The notes under the pieces: generated by a model
Databases searched by the model: none
Seen by the model: the letters and a program-made list of their open reading frames with translations, nothing else
What the model was told of the DNA's origin: nothing
Position numbers and translations under genes: made by a program
Origin: CAYQUC01 sp964514215
GTDB lineage: Bacteria; Pseudomonadota; Gammaproteobacteria; UBA6429; Thiohalophilaceae
NCBI GenBank assembly: GCA_964514215.1
Contig: CAZEPW010000085.1
Location: forward strand, 1-9,636
Direction of reading: 5' to 3'
DNA: 9,636 nt
Shown: positions 1-6,170 of the stretch, in pieces
How positions within the stretch are numbered: position 1 is the first letter of the stretch
Layout: every line of letters begins with the position of its first letter

Positions 1-212
1 TATTGACCTATGTTATATTCCCAAAATAAACTAAAGCACTGTATTTGTGACATAAAATTATAATTCCAAAAATTGGACAAACAGCTTGTCGGGTTCATGA
101 TGGTATTTTCACTAAAGCACATTAAGCTCAATTAAACAAAAACTTCGACTAATACATAGCGAATAAAAATAATATAGAAGACTTTCAATACTTTTTATAA
201 TGGAGAAATTAA
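1..212 (+). promoter_or_regulatory. Non-coding leader upstream of the pilin operon
   Basis: No reading frame of any length is open here on either strand; stops occur early in all frames. The segment must carry the promoter of the first pilin, but none can be assigned firmly. I looked for a sigma-54 -24/-12 element (GG-N10-GC), common for pilA genes, and found none. The 10-mer ACTAAAGCAC occurs twice in the same orientation, at 30-39 and 111-120. A small inverted repeat, GACAA-N5-TTGTC, lies at 76-90. These could be regulator sites, but that is inference. A TATAAT at 196-201 sits directly against the ribosome binding site, too close to be the -10 of this gene. Confidence 0.45.
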
Positions 213-674
213 ATGAAAAATTTACACCAAACTAAGGGCTTTACCCTGATTGAACTTATGATTGTGGTTGCAATTATTGGAATATTATCTGCTATTGCGA
301 TTCCGGCTTACACTGGTTATATCCAGCAAAGTAAAGCAACAACAGCAGTTGAAAATCATCAAGCCGCTATTCGTATTGTTCGAGCAGCAGCGAGCAAGGC
401 AGCAGCAAGAGGTGGTGCTTGTGAAGCTAATTATTCAGTTATAACTGATCTTAACGCGTCAGGTAAAAAAGCCGTAGGTAATCCAGCTGCTGCAGCCTAT
501 TCTTCAGATAAAGTACCAGCAAAAGGACAAATCGGTATTAGTGGTATGGATTCTGACACCTGTCCAATATCAGGTGATGTCGTAACAATTGCTATAACCC
601 CACCTAAAGGTGTAGTAGCAGCCGATGATTTCCCAGAAAAATATGAGGTGTCTGTGGTTTACACTGTTGAATAG
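213..674 (+). CDS. pilA: Type IV prepilin, probable major pilin PilA
   Basis: Encodes a 153-residue type IV prepilin, the building block of the pilus fibre. A short basic leader of nine residues ends in Lys-Gly and is followed by FTLIELMIVVAIIG, the class III prepilin signal and hydrophobic assembly helix. PilD should cut after Gly9 and methylate Phe10; Glu14 is the conserved Glu5 of the mature pilin. The rest is a small Ala/Gly-rich globular domain with two cysteines, Cys70 and Cys117, that could form a disulfide. The second cysteine lies 36 residues before the end, so the classical short C-terminal disulfide loop is not evident. A strong GGAGA site at 202-206, six bases before the ATG, supports this start and high expression. 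A terminator-like hairpin follows. Being first, having the strong ribosome site and the hairpin suggest the major pilin; the assignment over its neighbour is inferred. There is no terminal serine of the kind TfpO modifies. Confidence 0.9.
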   Translation: MKNLHQTKGFTLIELMIVVAIIGILSAIAIPAYTGYIQQSKATTAVENHQAAIRIVRAAASKAAARGGACEANYSVITDLNASGKKAVGNPAAAAYSSDKVPAKGQIGISGMDSDTCPISGDVVTIAITPPKGVVAADDFPEKYEVSVVYTVE

Positions 675-697
675 TAATGTAGTTAAGTAACACATTC

Positions 698-743
698 GGT
701 ATAGGGTGAATGTTTAAACAAACAACACCTTATACCTAATTTT
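698..743 (+). terminator. Terminator or attenuator hairpin between the two pilin genes
   Basis: An 11-base stem pairs GGTATAGGGTG (698-708) with CACCTTATACC (726-736); all pairs are Watson-Crick except one G-U. The 17-base loop contains the perfect palindrome TGTTTAAACA (711-720). The sequence just after the stem is TAATTTT, a weak U-tract. It starts 24 bases past the pilin stop codon. A leaky terminator here would give much more major-pilin message than message for the genes downstream, a common arrangement for pilins. The short U-tract makes it equally possible that the stem protects the pilin mRNA 3' end after processing. Confidence 0.6.
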
Positions 744-789
744 AAGACAATACAATTTTAGCAAATAACAATTAACATAGGTTAAAACA

Positions 790-1176
790 ATGAAAAGTGT
801 ACAAACTCACAACAAAGGTATGACCCTCATTGAGCTAATGATTGTAATTGCTATTCTCGGGGTTGTTTCTGCAATCGCTATCCCGGCTTACAAAGGTTAT
901 GTCAAAACAACAAAAGCCCAAGAATGCCAACAAGGATTAGCCTCTCTTGTACTCGCACAAGAAGAATACTTCTTGGAACAACGAAGTTATTTTACAGGGG
1001 CAAGTATTGCTGCATTAGAAACAGCAAGCAAAGGTTTATGGACGTATGCACAACCCAGTGCAGATAGAAACTGCGCCTACCAAGCCGCTTTAGTCGGTAC
1101 CACGGGTTATAGCATGACTGTTAAAGGTGCCAACAAACTAACACCCGAAGACTTCACTAAAACAATAACAAAATAA
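790..1176 (+). CDS. Second type IV pilin-like protein (PilE/PilA family)
   Basis: A 128-residue prepilin. The leader ends at Lys9-Gly10 and is followed by MTLIELMIVIAILG, so cleavage should fall before Met11; Glu15 is the conserved mature Glu5. Met at mature position 1 instead of Phe is tolerated in the family. The assembly helix is very like that of the preceding pilin, both ending SAIAIPAY-x-GY, which suggests an old duplication. The globular part has Cys46 and Cys95 and a stretch AQEEYFLEQRSYFTG (56-70) resembling the Q-E-x-Y/F region of PilE-like minor pilins. AGG at 779-781 is a modest ribosome site eight bases before ATG, weaker than that of the first pilin. It could be a minor pilin, an alternative major pilin or an adhesin-type tip subunit; sequence alone does not decide. 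Confidence 0.85.
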   Translation: MKSVQTHNKGMTLIELMIVIAILGVVSAIAIPAYKGYVKTTKAQECQQGLASLVLAQEEYFLEQRSYFTGASIAALETASKGLWTYAQPSADRNCAYQAALVGTTGYSMTVKGANKLTPEDFTKTITK

Positions 1177-1236
1177 TATATTTCAAGCTCACTTTTCATT
1201 CAATTTTCTATAAATTCTGCCGATATATTAGTATGT

Positions 1237-1364
1237 TGTTGTTCTCTTGAACTGCAACAGATTGCCTATGCTTATTTTTTATAATAAGGTAAAGTATTGT
1301 AAGTAAATAATATTCTTACAATTTACGTTTCATTTGTAATAAAACAAATATACAATTAAATTGT
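1237..1364 (+). repeat. Ladder of small inverted repeats in the pilin-pilB gap
   Basis: The 236-base gap between the second pilin and pilB has no gene but holds consecutive inverted repeats. They are: TGTTGTTC/GAAC-tgc-AACA (1237-1259); CTTATT/AATAAG (1271-1276 with 1283-1288); GTAA-agt-ATTGTAAG/CTTACAAT-TTAC (1289-1303 with 1315-1326); ATTTGT/ACAAAT (1332-1337 with 1344-1349); and ACAATT-a-AATTGT (1352-1364). Several arms share the word ACAAT/ATTGT. They could be structured leader RNA, weak terminators or operator sites upstream of pilB. Short pairings are common in AT-rich DNA, so function is not established. Confidence 0.45.
1334..1362 (+). promoter_or_regulatory. Candidate sigma-70-type promoter for pilB
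   Basis: TTGTAA (1334-1339) and TAAATT (1357-1362) match the -35 and -10 consensus in four of six positions each, with the ideal 17-base spacing. A second -10-like TAAAAT lies at 1366-1371. The predicted transcription start near 1370-1380 is 30-40 bases before the pilB start. A separate pilB promoter would make sense if the hairpin after the first pilin blocks read-through. In AT-rich DNA such matches arise easily by chance. Confidence 0.3.
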
Positions 1365-1400
1365 GTAAAATATCTAAAAGATCATTAAATATTGCGTTTT

Positions 1401-1405
1401 GGAGA
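1401..1405 (+). promoter_or_regulatory. pilB: Ribosome binding site fixing the pilB start at GTG 1413
   Basis: GGAGA lies seven bases before the GTG at 1413. The longer reading frame opening at TTG 1392 would place this site inside the coding sequence, and no ribosome site precedes that TTG. The start is therefore taken as GTG 1413. Confidence 0.8.
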
Positions 1406-1412
1406 TAAATTA

Positions 1413-3128
1413 GTGGCAACACCCAGTGCAAATATCCCTCTAAACGGACTGGCATTACGTCTTGTTCAAGATGGTATTATAAATGAACTAAAAGCCCAGC
1501 AAGCCTATACCGATTCTATAAAACAAAAAATCCCTCTGGTCAGTTACCTTGTTGATAAAAAAATAGCAACCGGTATCCAAGTTGCCAGTGCCGCGGCGCA
1601 CGAGTTTGGTATGCCACTGCTGGATCTTTCTGCAATCGATATCGAGCACGATATCGTTAAAATTGTAAAAGAAAAACTCATTCGCCAACATCAAGTTTTA
1701 CCAATCTACAAACGTGGTACACGGTTATTCGTAGCAGTGTCCGATCCAATCAACTTGCAAGCATTAGATGAAATCAAATTCCATGTTGGTATGACGGTTG
1801 AAGCCATCTTGGTTGAAGATGATAAGCTTAAAAAAACTATCGATAAAGCCATGGAGGATAATGACACCAGTCTGTCTGATCTGGCTGATGGCGATTACGA
1901 TGATGTTGAATTCGCTGATGAATCAGCCGATACCGGATCCGATGTTAGTGAATCAGAAGCGGATGATACACCGGTCGTTAGATTTGTTAATAAAGTGTTA
2001 CTGGATGCTATTAATAAAGGCGCTTCTGATATTCATTTTGAACCCTATGAAAAGTCCTATCGCGTTCGGTTCCGACAAGATGGTATTTTAGCCGAAGTAG
2101 CTTCACCTCCTGTTGCAATGGCTCCTCGGCTTTCAGCTCGGTTAAAAGTTATGTCACGACTTGATATATCAGAACGCCGAGTTCCTCAAGATGGCCGTAT
2201 CAAAATGCATCTTTCAAAAAATCGTTCAATCGATTTTCGGGTTAATACCTGTCCCACGTTATTTGGTGAAAAAATTGTACTACGGATATTGGATCCGAAT
2301 TCAGCAAAATTAGGTGTCGATAAACTAGGTTTTGAAAAAGAACAAAAAAAACGATTCATGGAAGCTATCGTGAAACCATATGGCATGGTATTAGTTACTG
2401 GTCCAACAGGTAGTGGTAAAACTGTTACGCTATATACCGCGGTAAATATTCTTAATATTGCTGATACCAATATTTCAACCGCTGAAGATCCCGTTGAAAT
2501 AAATTTAGCCGGTATAAACCAAGTTAACGTTAACCCAAAAGTAGGTTTAGACTTCTCCAGTGCGTTAAAAGCATTCCTCAGACAAGATCCCGATATAATC
2601 CTAGTTGGTGAAATACGAGATAAGGAAACCGCTGAAATTGCAATTAAAGCGTCTCAAACAGGTCATATGGTACTCTCAACATTACATACCAACGATGCAC
2701 CACAAACACTAACCCGTTTAGTCAATATGGGAATTCCGGCTTATAGTATCGCGTCTGCGGTAAACCTTATCGTTGCCCAACGACTGGCTCGACGACTTTG
2801 TGTGCACTGCAAGAAAAAAATAGATGTTCCAAATGAGGCTCTTTTACAAGAGGGTTTTACTTCAGCACAAGTAAAAAAAGGCATCAATATTTATGGCAAT
2901 GTCGGTTGTGATCAATGCAATAATGGCTATAAAGGTCGAGTTGGTATTTATCAGGTAATGCCAATATCGGAAAATATGGGACGAATAATCATGGAAGGTG
3001 GTAATTCCATGCAATTAGCCGATCAATCTCTAAAAGAAGGCATCGCAGATTTAAGAATATCAGGGCTTAAAAAAGTTGCTGATGGCGTAACAACGCTCGA
3101 TGAAGTGAACAGAGTCACGAAAGAATAA
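1413..3128 (+). CDS. pilB: PilB, type IV pilus assembly ATPase
   Basis: Cytoplasmic hexameric ATPase of the GspE/PilB family that powers pilus extension through PilC. With the GTG start it has 571 residues, the usual family length. Residues 1-150 form the N-terminal MshEN/GspE-N region. An acidic Asp/Glu/Ser linker spans about 153-185. The catalytic core follows, with the Asp box DISERRVPQDGRI (251-263), Walker A GPTGSGKT (330-337), Walker B DPDIILVGE (392-400) and His box TGHMVLSTLHTND with His418 and His425. The zinc-binding tetracysteine Cys463/Cys466 and Cys499/Cys502 marks PilB/GspE extension motors and argues against the retraction ATPase PilT. All key residues are present. A longer start at TTG 1392 would add seven residues but overlaps the ribosome site. 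pilC and pilD follow in the same direction, as usual for this operon. Confidence 0.97.
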   Translation: MATPSANIPLNGLALRLVQDGIINELKAQQAYTDSIKQKIPLVSYLVDKKIATGIQVASAAAHEFGMPLLDLSAIDIEHDIVKIVKEKLIRQHQVLPIYKRGTRLFVAVSDPINLQALDEIKFHVGMTVEAILVEDDKLKKTIDKAMEDNDTSLSDLADGDYDDVEFADESADTGSDVSESEADDTPVVRFVNKVLLDAINKGASDIHFEPYEKSYRVRFRQDGILAEVASPPVAMAPRLSARLKVMSRLDISERRVPQDGRIKMHLSKNRSIDFRVNTCPTLFGEKIVLRILDPNSAKLGVDKLGFEKEQKKRFMEAIVKPYGMVLVTGPTGSGKTVTLYTAVNILNIADTNISTAEDPVEINLAGINQVNVNPKVGLDFSSALKAFLRQDPDIILVGEIRDKETAEIAIKASQTGHMVLSTLHTNDAPQTLTRLVNMGIPAYSIASAVNLIVAQRLARRLCVHCKKKIDVPNEALLQEGFTSAQVKKGINIYGNVGCDQCNNGYKGRVGIYQVMPISENMGRIIMEGGNSMQLADQSLKEGIADLRISGLKKVADGVTTLDEVNRVTKE

Positions 3129-3138
3129 CCAAAAAATA

Positions 3139-3187
3139 GTTATTATAATAGTGTATAGATATAAACCAATCTACAATAGTAAATAAC
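3139..3187 (+). other. Possible nested hairpin between pilB and pilC
   Basis: GTTATT (3139-3144) pairs with AATAAC (3182-3187). Inside this, TGTA-ta-GAT (3152-3160) pairs with ATCTACA (3169-3175), leaving an eight-base loop. There is no U-tract, so it is not a classical terminator. The structure ends nine bases before the pilC ribosome site (AGGTG, 3197-3201). It may be an mRNA processing or stability element, or chance pairing in AT-rich sequence. Confidence 0.25.
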
Positions 3188-3208
3188 ATCAAATATAGGT
3201 GTATTAAT

Positions 3209-4432
3209 ATGGCCAAAGCAGCAAGCCAATCAACCTTTCTGTGGGAAGGAAAAGATAGAAAAGGGCAAAAAGTTAAGGGAGAATCTCCTGGAAATAACAT
3301 CGCCTTAGTTAAAGCAAACCTACGCCGCCAGGGGATAAATCCAACTAAAGTTCGAAAAAAATCCAAACCATTATTTGGTGGCGGTAAAACCAGAGTTAAA
3401 GCAGCCGATATTTCTATTTTTGCACGCCAACTGTCCACCATGATGAATGCCGGTGTACCACTAGTGCAATCTTTTGAGATTATAGGTAAAGGCCACGAAA
3501 ATCGAGGAATGCAAGATTTACTGTTAAAAGTTAAAACCGACATTGAAGGCGGTAGTAATTTATCAGATTCTCTGGCAAAACACCCATACCACTTCGACGA
3601 GTTATTTTGTAATTTAGTTCGCGCCGGTGAACACGCGGGTATTTTAGATAACATTCTCGACAAGGTCGCAACCTATAAAGAAAAAACCGAGGCCATTAAA
3701 GCAAAAATTAAAAAGGCGATGACCTACCCAGCAGCAATTATTGTTGTTTCACTGTTAATTACCACATTGTTAATGCTCAAAGTTATTCCGCAATTTGAAG
3801 ACTTGTTTGCTGGTTTTGGTGCCGATCTACCCGCCCCAACAAAATTTGTCATTGCAATGTCAAAGTTTTTTCAAAGTTACTGGCATATCATGTTTATCAT
3901 CATTGGTGGAGCCGTTTATGGCGTAATGCAATTAAAGAAAAAATCATTAGCTTTTAATCATGGCATGGACAAAGCAATGTTAAAAATGCCAATACTAGGT
4001 GCCATTGTCAGAAAAGCAGCTATTGCACGATATGCTCGAACTCTGTCCACCATGTTTGCTGCAGGTGTGCCATTAGTAGAAGCAATGGACTCTGTCTCGG
4101 GTGCCGTTGGTAATGTTGTTTATGGTGAGGCCGTTAAACGAATTCGCGATGAAGTGGCAACAGGTACGCAGCTTAATGTTGCTATGCGTAATGTTAACTT
4201 ATTTCCAAACATGGTAGTACAAATGACCGCAATTGGTGAAGAATCAGGATCGATTGATATCATGTTAAGTAAAGTAGCCGATTTTTATGAAGCTGAAGTT
4301 GATGATGCCGTTGAAAATATGAGTAGCTTAATCGAACCATTTATTATGGTATTTTTAGGTGGGCTCATCGGTGGTTTAGTTATCGCAATGTACATGCCGA
4401 TATTTCAAATGGGTAAAGTGGTTGGAGGTTAA
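3209..4432 (+). CDS. pilC: PilC, inner-membrane platform protein of the type IV pilus
   Basis: A 407-residue polytopic inner-membrane protein of the GspF/PilC family that couples PilB to pilin polymerisation. It has the typical family length and layout: a cytoplasmic N-terminal part with F-x-W/Y-E-G-like FLWEGKDRKGQ (10-20), then two T2SSF repeats at about 70-193 and 273-395. Both repeats begin alike: FARQLSTMMNAGVPLVQ (71-87) and YARTLSTMFAAGVPLVE (275-291). Membrane segments are visible near 172-193, 222-242 and 374-396. Conserved G-E-x-(S/A)-G signatures appear as RAGEHAGILD and IGEESGSID. The ATG at 3209 is preceded by AGGTG at 3197-3201. Nothing is truncated or unusual in the protein. 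Confidence 0.96.
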   Translation: MAKAASQSTFLWEGKDRKGQKVKGESPGNNIALVKANLRRQGINPTKVRKKSKPLFGGGKTRVKAADISIFARQLSTMMNAGVPLVQSFEIIGKGHENRGMQDLLLKVKTDIEGGSNLSDSLAKHPYHFDELFCNLVRAGEHAGILDNILDKVATYKEKTEAIKAKIKKAMTYPAAIIVVSLLITTLLMLKVIPQFEDLFAGFGADLPAPTKFVIAMSKFFQSYWHIMFIIIGGAVYGVMQLKKKSLAFNHGMDKAMLKMPILGAIVRKAAIARYARTLSTMFAAGVPLVEAMDSVSGAVGNVVYGEAVKRIRDEVATGTQLNVAMRNVNLFPNMVVQMTAIGEESGSIDIMLSKVADFYEAEVDDAVENMSSLIEPFIMVFLGGLIGGLVIAMYMPIFQMGKVVGG

Positions 4433-4456
4433 CTCAAAACCTATTAGAAAATGTTT

Positions 4457-4501
4457 CTAAGATAATAAAATCTAACCCCATAAAACCTAAGATCATAAAA
4501 A
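4457..4501 (+). repeat. Three tandem 15-base CTAA-N4-ATAAAA units before pilD
   Basis: Three units follow one another without a gap at 4457-4471, 4472-4486 and 4487-4501. Each reads CTAA, four variable bases, ATAAAA, then one variable base. Units 1 and 3 are nearly identical (CTAAGAT-a/c-ATAAAA); unit 2 has CCCC in the variable part. The array fills the second half of the pilC-pilD gap and ends two bases before the weak pilD ribosome site. Just before it lies a perfect hairpin, TTAGAAA-atg-TTTCTAA (4444-4460), overlapping the first unit by four bases. A fourth copy of the unit occurs at 6140-6154 before zapD. Function is unknown. Confidence 0.7.
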
Positions 4502-4515
4502 TAGAGTGAACCTGT

Positions 4516-5412
4516 ATGGCTATAATAACGCTATTTCAAAACGAACCTAAGCTTTATTATTCATTCATTTTCATTCTAGGTCTTATCGTAGGAAGTTTTA
4601 TAAATGTTGTCATTTATCGATTACCCAAGATACTTAAAAAAAACTGGCAATCGGATTGTGAAGAATTTTTAAATGAAATTAACAATAAACCTCAACCCAC
4701 CATTGATAGCTCAGTAGCAAAATACAATCTTAGCACCCCTCGATCAGCATGCCCTCAATGTGGACATCAAATTACCGCAATTGAAAATATCCCGGTATTA
4801 AGCTATCTGTTTTTGAAAGGAAAATGTCGTAAATGCAACACCACAATTTCAATTCGATATCCGTTAATTGAGTTGTTTTGCGCGACTATAGCGCTAATTG
4901 TGGCAATTAAATTTGGCGTTACACTTACAACTATCGCAATGATAACACTGTCTTGGGCGCTGATTACATTAAGCATGATAGACTATGACCACCAATTTTT
5001 ACCCGATGAAATCACTCTTCCCCTGCTCTGGGCAGGTTTACTATTTAATGCCTACTTTGAAACCATTCCCTTATTCGATGCCGTTCTAGGTGCAAGTGCT
5101 GGTTATTTGGCTTTTTGGTCTTTATATAAAGTATTTAAATTAATAACAGGAAAAGACGGAATGGGCTATGGCGACTTTAAACTATTAGCTCTTCTCGGTG
5201 CTTGGTTTGGTTGGCAATCATTATTACAGATTATATTAATATCCTCTCTTACAGGGGCAATTATTGGAATTTCATTAATATTATTAAAACTCCAAGAGAA
5301 AGGTAAACCAATTCCATTTGGACCCTATCTCGCGCTTGCAGGCTGGATAGTTATGATGTGGGGCGAAACAATAAAATTACATTATTTTCAGTTTTCAGGC
5401 TTCACCACATAA
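4516..5412 (+). CDS. pilD: PilD, prepilin peptidase and N-methyltransferase
   Basis: Inner-membrane bifunctional enzyme that removes the leader of type IV prepilins and type II secretion pseudopilins and methylates the new N-terminus. It has 298 residues, near the family norm. GSFINVVIYRLP (26-37) lies at the end of the first membrane segment. The cytoplasmic loop carries the zinc-type tetracysteine Cys79-x2-Cys82 and Cys104-x2-Cys107. The aspartyl protease residues are Asp156 in IDYDHQFLPD and Asp220 in the GxGD motif (GYGDFK). Several membrane helices follow, and P-FGPYLALAGW (267-277) closes the conserved core. Both halves, methylase and peptidase, are intact. Substrates in this window are the two prepilins upstream. 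The ribosome site before ATG 4516 is weak (GAGTG, 4504-4508). Confidence 0.97.
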   Translation: MAIITLFQNEPKLYYSFIFILGLIVGSFINVVIYRLPKILKKNWQSDCEEFLNEINNKPQPTIDSSVAKYNLSTPRSACPQCGHQITAIENIPVLSYLFLKGKCRKCNTTISIRYPLIELFCATIALIVAIKFGVTLTTIAMITLSWALITLSMIDYDHQFLPDEITLPLLWAGLLFNAYFETIPLFDAVLGASAGYLAFWSLYKVFKLITGKDGMGYGDFKLLALLGAWFGWQSLLQIILISSLTGAIIGISLILLKLQEKGKPIPFGPYLALAGWIVMMWGETIKLHYFQFSGFTT

Positions 5413-5424
5413 TAATTAAAATAA

Positions 5425-5444
5425 TCTAGTACCTAGGCACTAGA
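5425..5444. repeat. 20-base palindrome with three CTAG tetramers before coaE
   Basis: TCTAGTACCTAGGCACTAGA is self-complementary at 18 of 20 positions, the only break being one A/C pair at 5431 and 5438. CTAG occurs at 5426, 5433 and 5440, a strict seven-base period. CTAG is often under-represented in bacterial genomes. The palindrome lies 12 bases after the pilD stop and 31 bases before coaE. There is no U-tract, so a terminator is unlikely. An operator-like site or a remnant of a small repeat element is possible. AATAATT (5411-5417) and AATTATT (5461-5467) form a further, off-centre flanking pair. Confidence 0.6.
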
Positions 5445-5475
5445 ATCAGAATACTAAAACAATTATTATAGTGCT

Positions 5476-6117
5476 ATGCTCATTATAGGACTAACAGGAG
5501 GCATTGCCTGCGGTAAAACCATCGTTTCACGCTACTTTGAAGGTTTGGGAGTTGCCGTTATTGATACAGACATAATTTCCAGAAATTTGGTTGAACCAGG
5601 TTCTCCTGCACTATCAGAAATAATCGATATATTTGGCATGAATATCGTTGATGATAACAATCACTTAAAACGAAATCAGCTACGAGAAATCATATTTAAC
5701 TCTAAATCACAACGCCGCCAGCTCGAAGCTATTTTACACCCAAAAATACAAGATGTCGTGGCACAACAACTATCGTCACTTGCGGTTAAAAATAAAAACA
5801 ACCCTAATAACAATCCCTATGCAATCGTTGTTATACCCTTACTTTTAGAAACAAAATTAAGCTATCCAATCGATCGGATATTACTTGTCGATTGCACTCA
5901 AGAGCAACAAATCGAACGAACATCATCAAGAGACAACAGTTCTCGCGAACAAAGTCTTGCTATCATTAATAGTCAAATATCAAGAACAAATAGAATCGCA
6001 AATGCAGATGACATAATAGAAAATTATACCAATCTTGATTTTTGCTACTCACAAGTAAAAAATATTCACGAAAAATACTTAGCTATTTCCAAATCCAGAT
6101 TAGTTAAAAAGAATTAA
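5476..6117 (+). CDS. coaE: Dephospho-CoA kinase CoaE
   Basis: Cytoplasmic enzyme of the last step of coenzyme A synthesis: ATP-dependent phosphorylation of the 3'-hydroxyl of dephospho-CoA. It is 213 residues, typical of the family. The P-loop is GLTGGIACGKT (5-15); most homologues have Gly-Ser where this has Ala-Cys, a tolerable change. DTD (30-32) and the LHPKI motif (87-91) are family signatures. The lid/CoA region reads R-x3-R-x4-R, then Q-x3-R-x3-ADDIIEN. All expected basic residues are present. No clear ribosome site precedes ATG 5476, and the 63-base gap from pilD holds a palindrome, so translation initiation may be weak. It is a normal neighbour of pilD in gammaproteobacteria and not part of the pilus. 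Confidence 0.95.
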   Translation: MLIIGLTGGIACGKTIVSRYFEGLGVAVIDTDIISRNLVEPGSPALSEIIDIFGMNIVDDNNHLKRNQLREIIFNSKSQRRQLEAILHPKIQDVVAQQLSSLAVKNKNNPNNNPYAIVVIPLLLETKLSYPIDRILLVDCTQEQQIERTSSRDNSSREQSLAIINSQISRTNRIANADDIIENYTNLDFCYSQVKNIHEKYLAISKSRLVKKN

Positions 6118-6139
6118 ATCTCAGTAAATTTCAATAAGT

Positions 6140-6154
6140 CTAATGAGATAAAAC
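6140..6154 (+). repeat. Fourth copy of the CTAA-N4-ATAAAA unit, before zapD
   Basis: CTAATGAGATAAAAC matches the 15-base unit found three times before pilD. With flanks, 6139-6156 and 4471-4488 agree at 14 of 18 positions, and all four differences fall in the variable core. The copy lies 16 bases before the zapD ATG. Its core also forms the right arm of ATCTCA (6118-6123) / TGAGAT (6144-6149). Confidence 0.5.
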
Positions 6155-6170
6155 CTGCTAGAATTCACCT

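Noticed and set aside
73..90. Possible sigma-54 promoter TTGGAC...CTTGT before the first pilin
   Set aside because: The spacing between GG and the G of the -12 element is off by one and the essential GC is GT; not a credible match.
196..201. TATAAT as -10 box of the first pilin
   Set aside because: It abuts the GGAGA ribosome site, which would put the transcription start inside or after that site.
2186..2470. 94-codon minus-strand frame within pilB
   Set aside because: Antisense to the strongly conserved PilB core including Walker A; explained by that gene's codon composition.
3115..3663. 182-codon open frame on the minus strand opposite the start of pilC
   Set aside because: It lies antisense to the conserved N-terminal part of pilC, has no ribosome site and resembles no family; a shadow of pilC.
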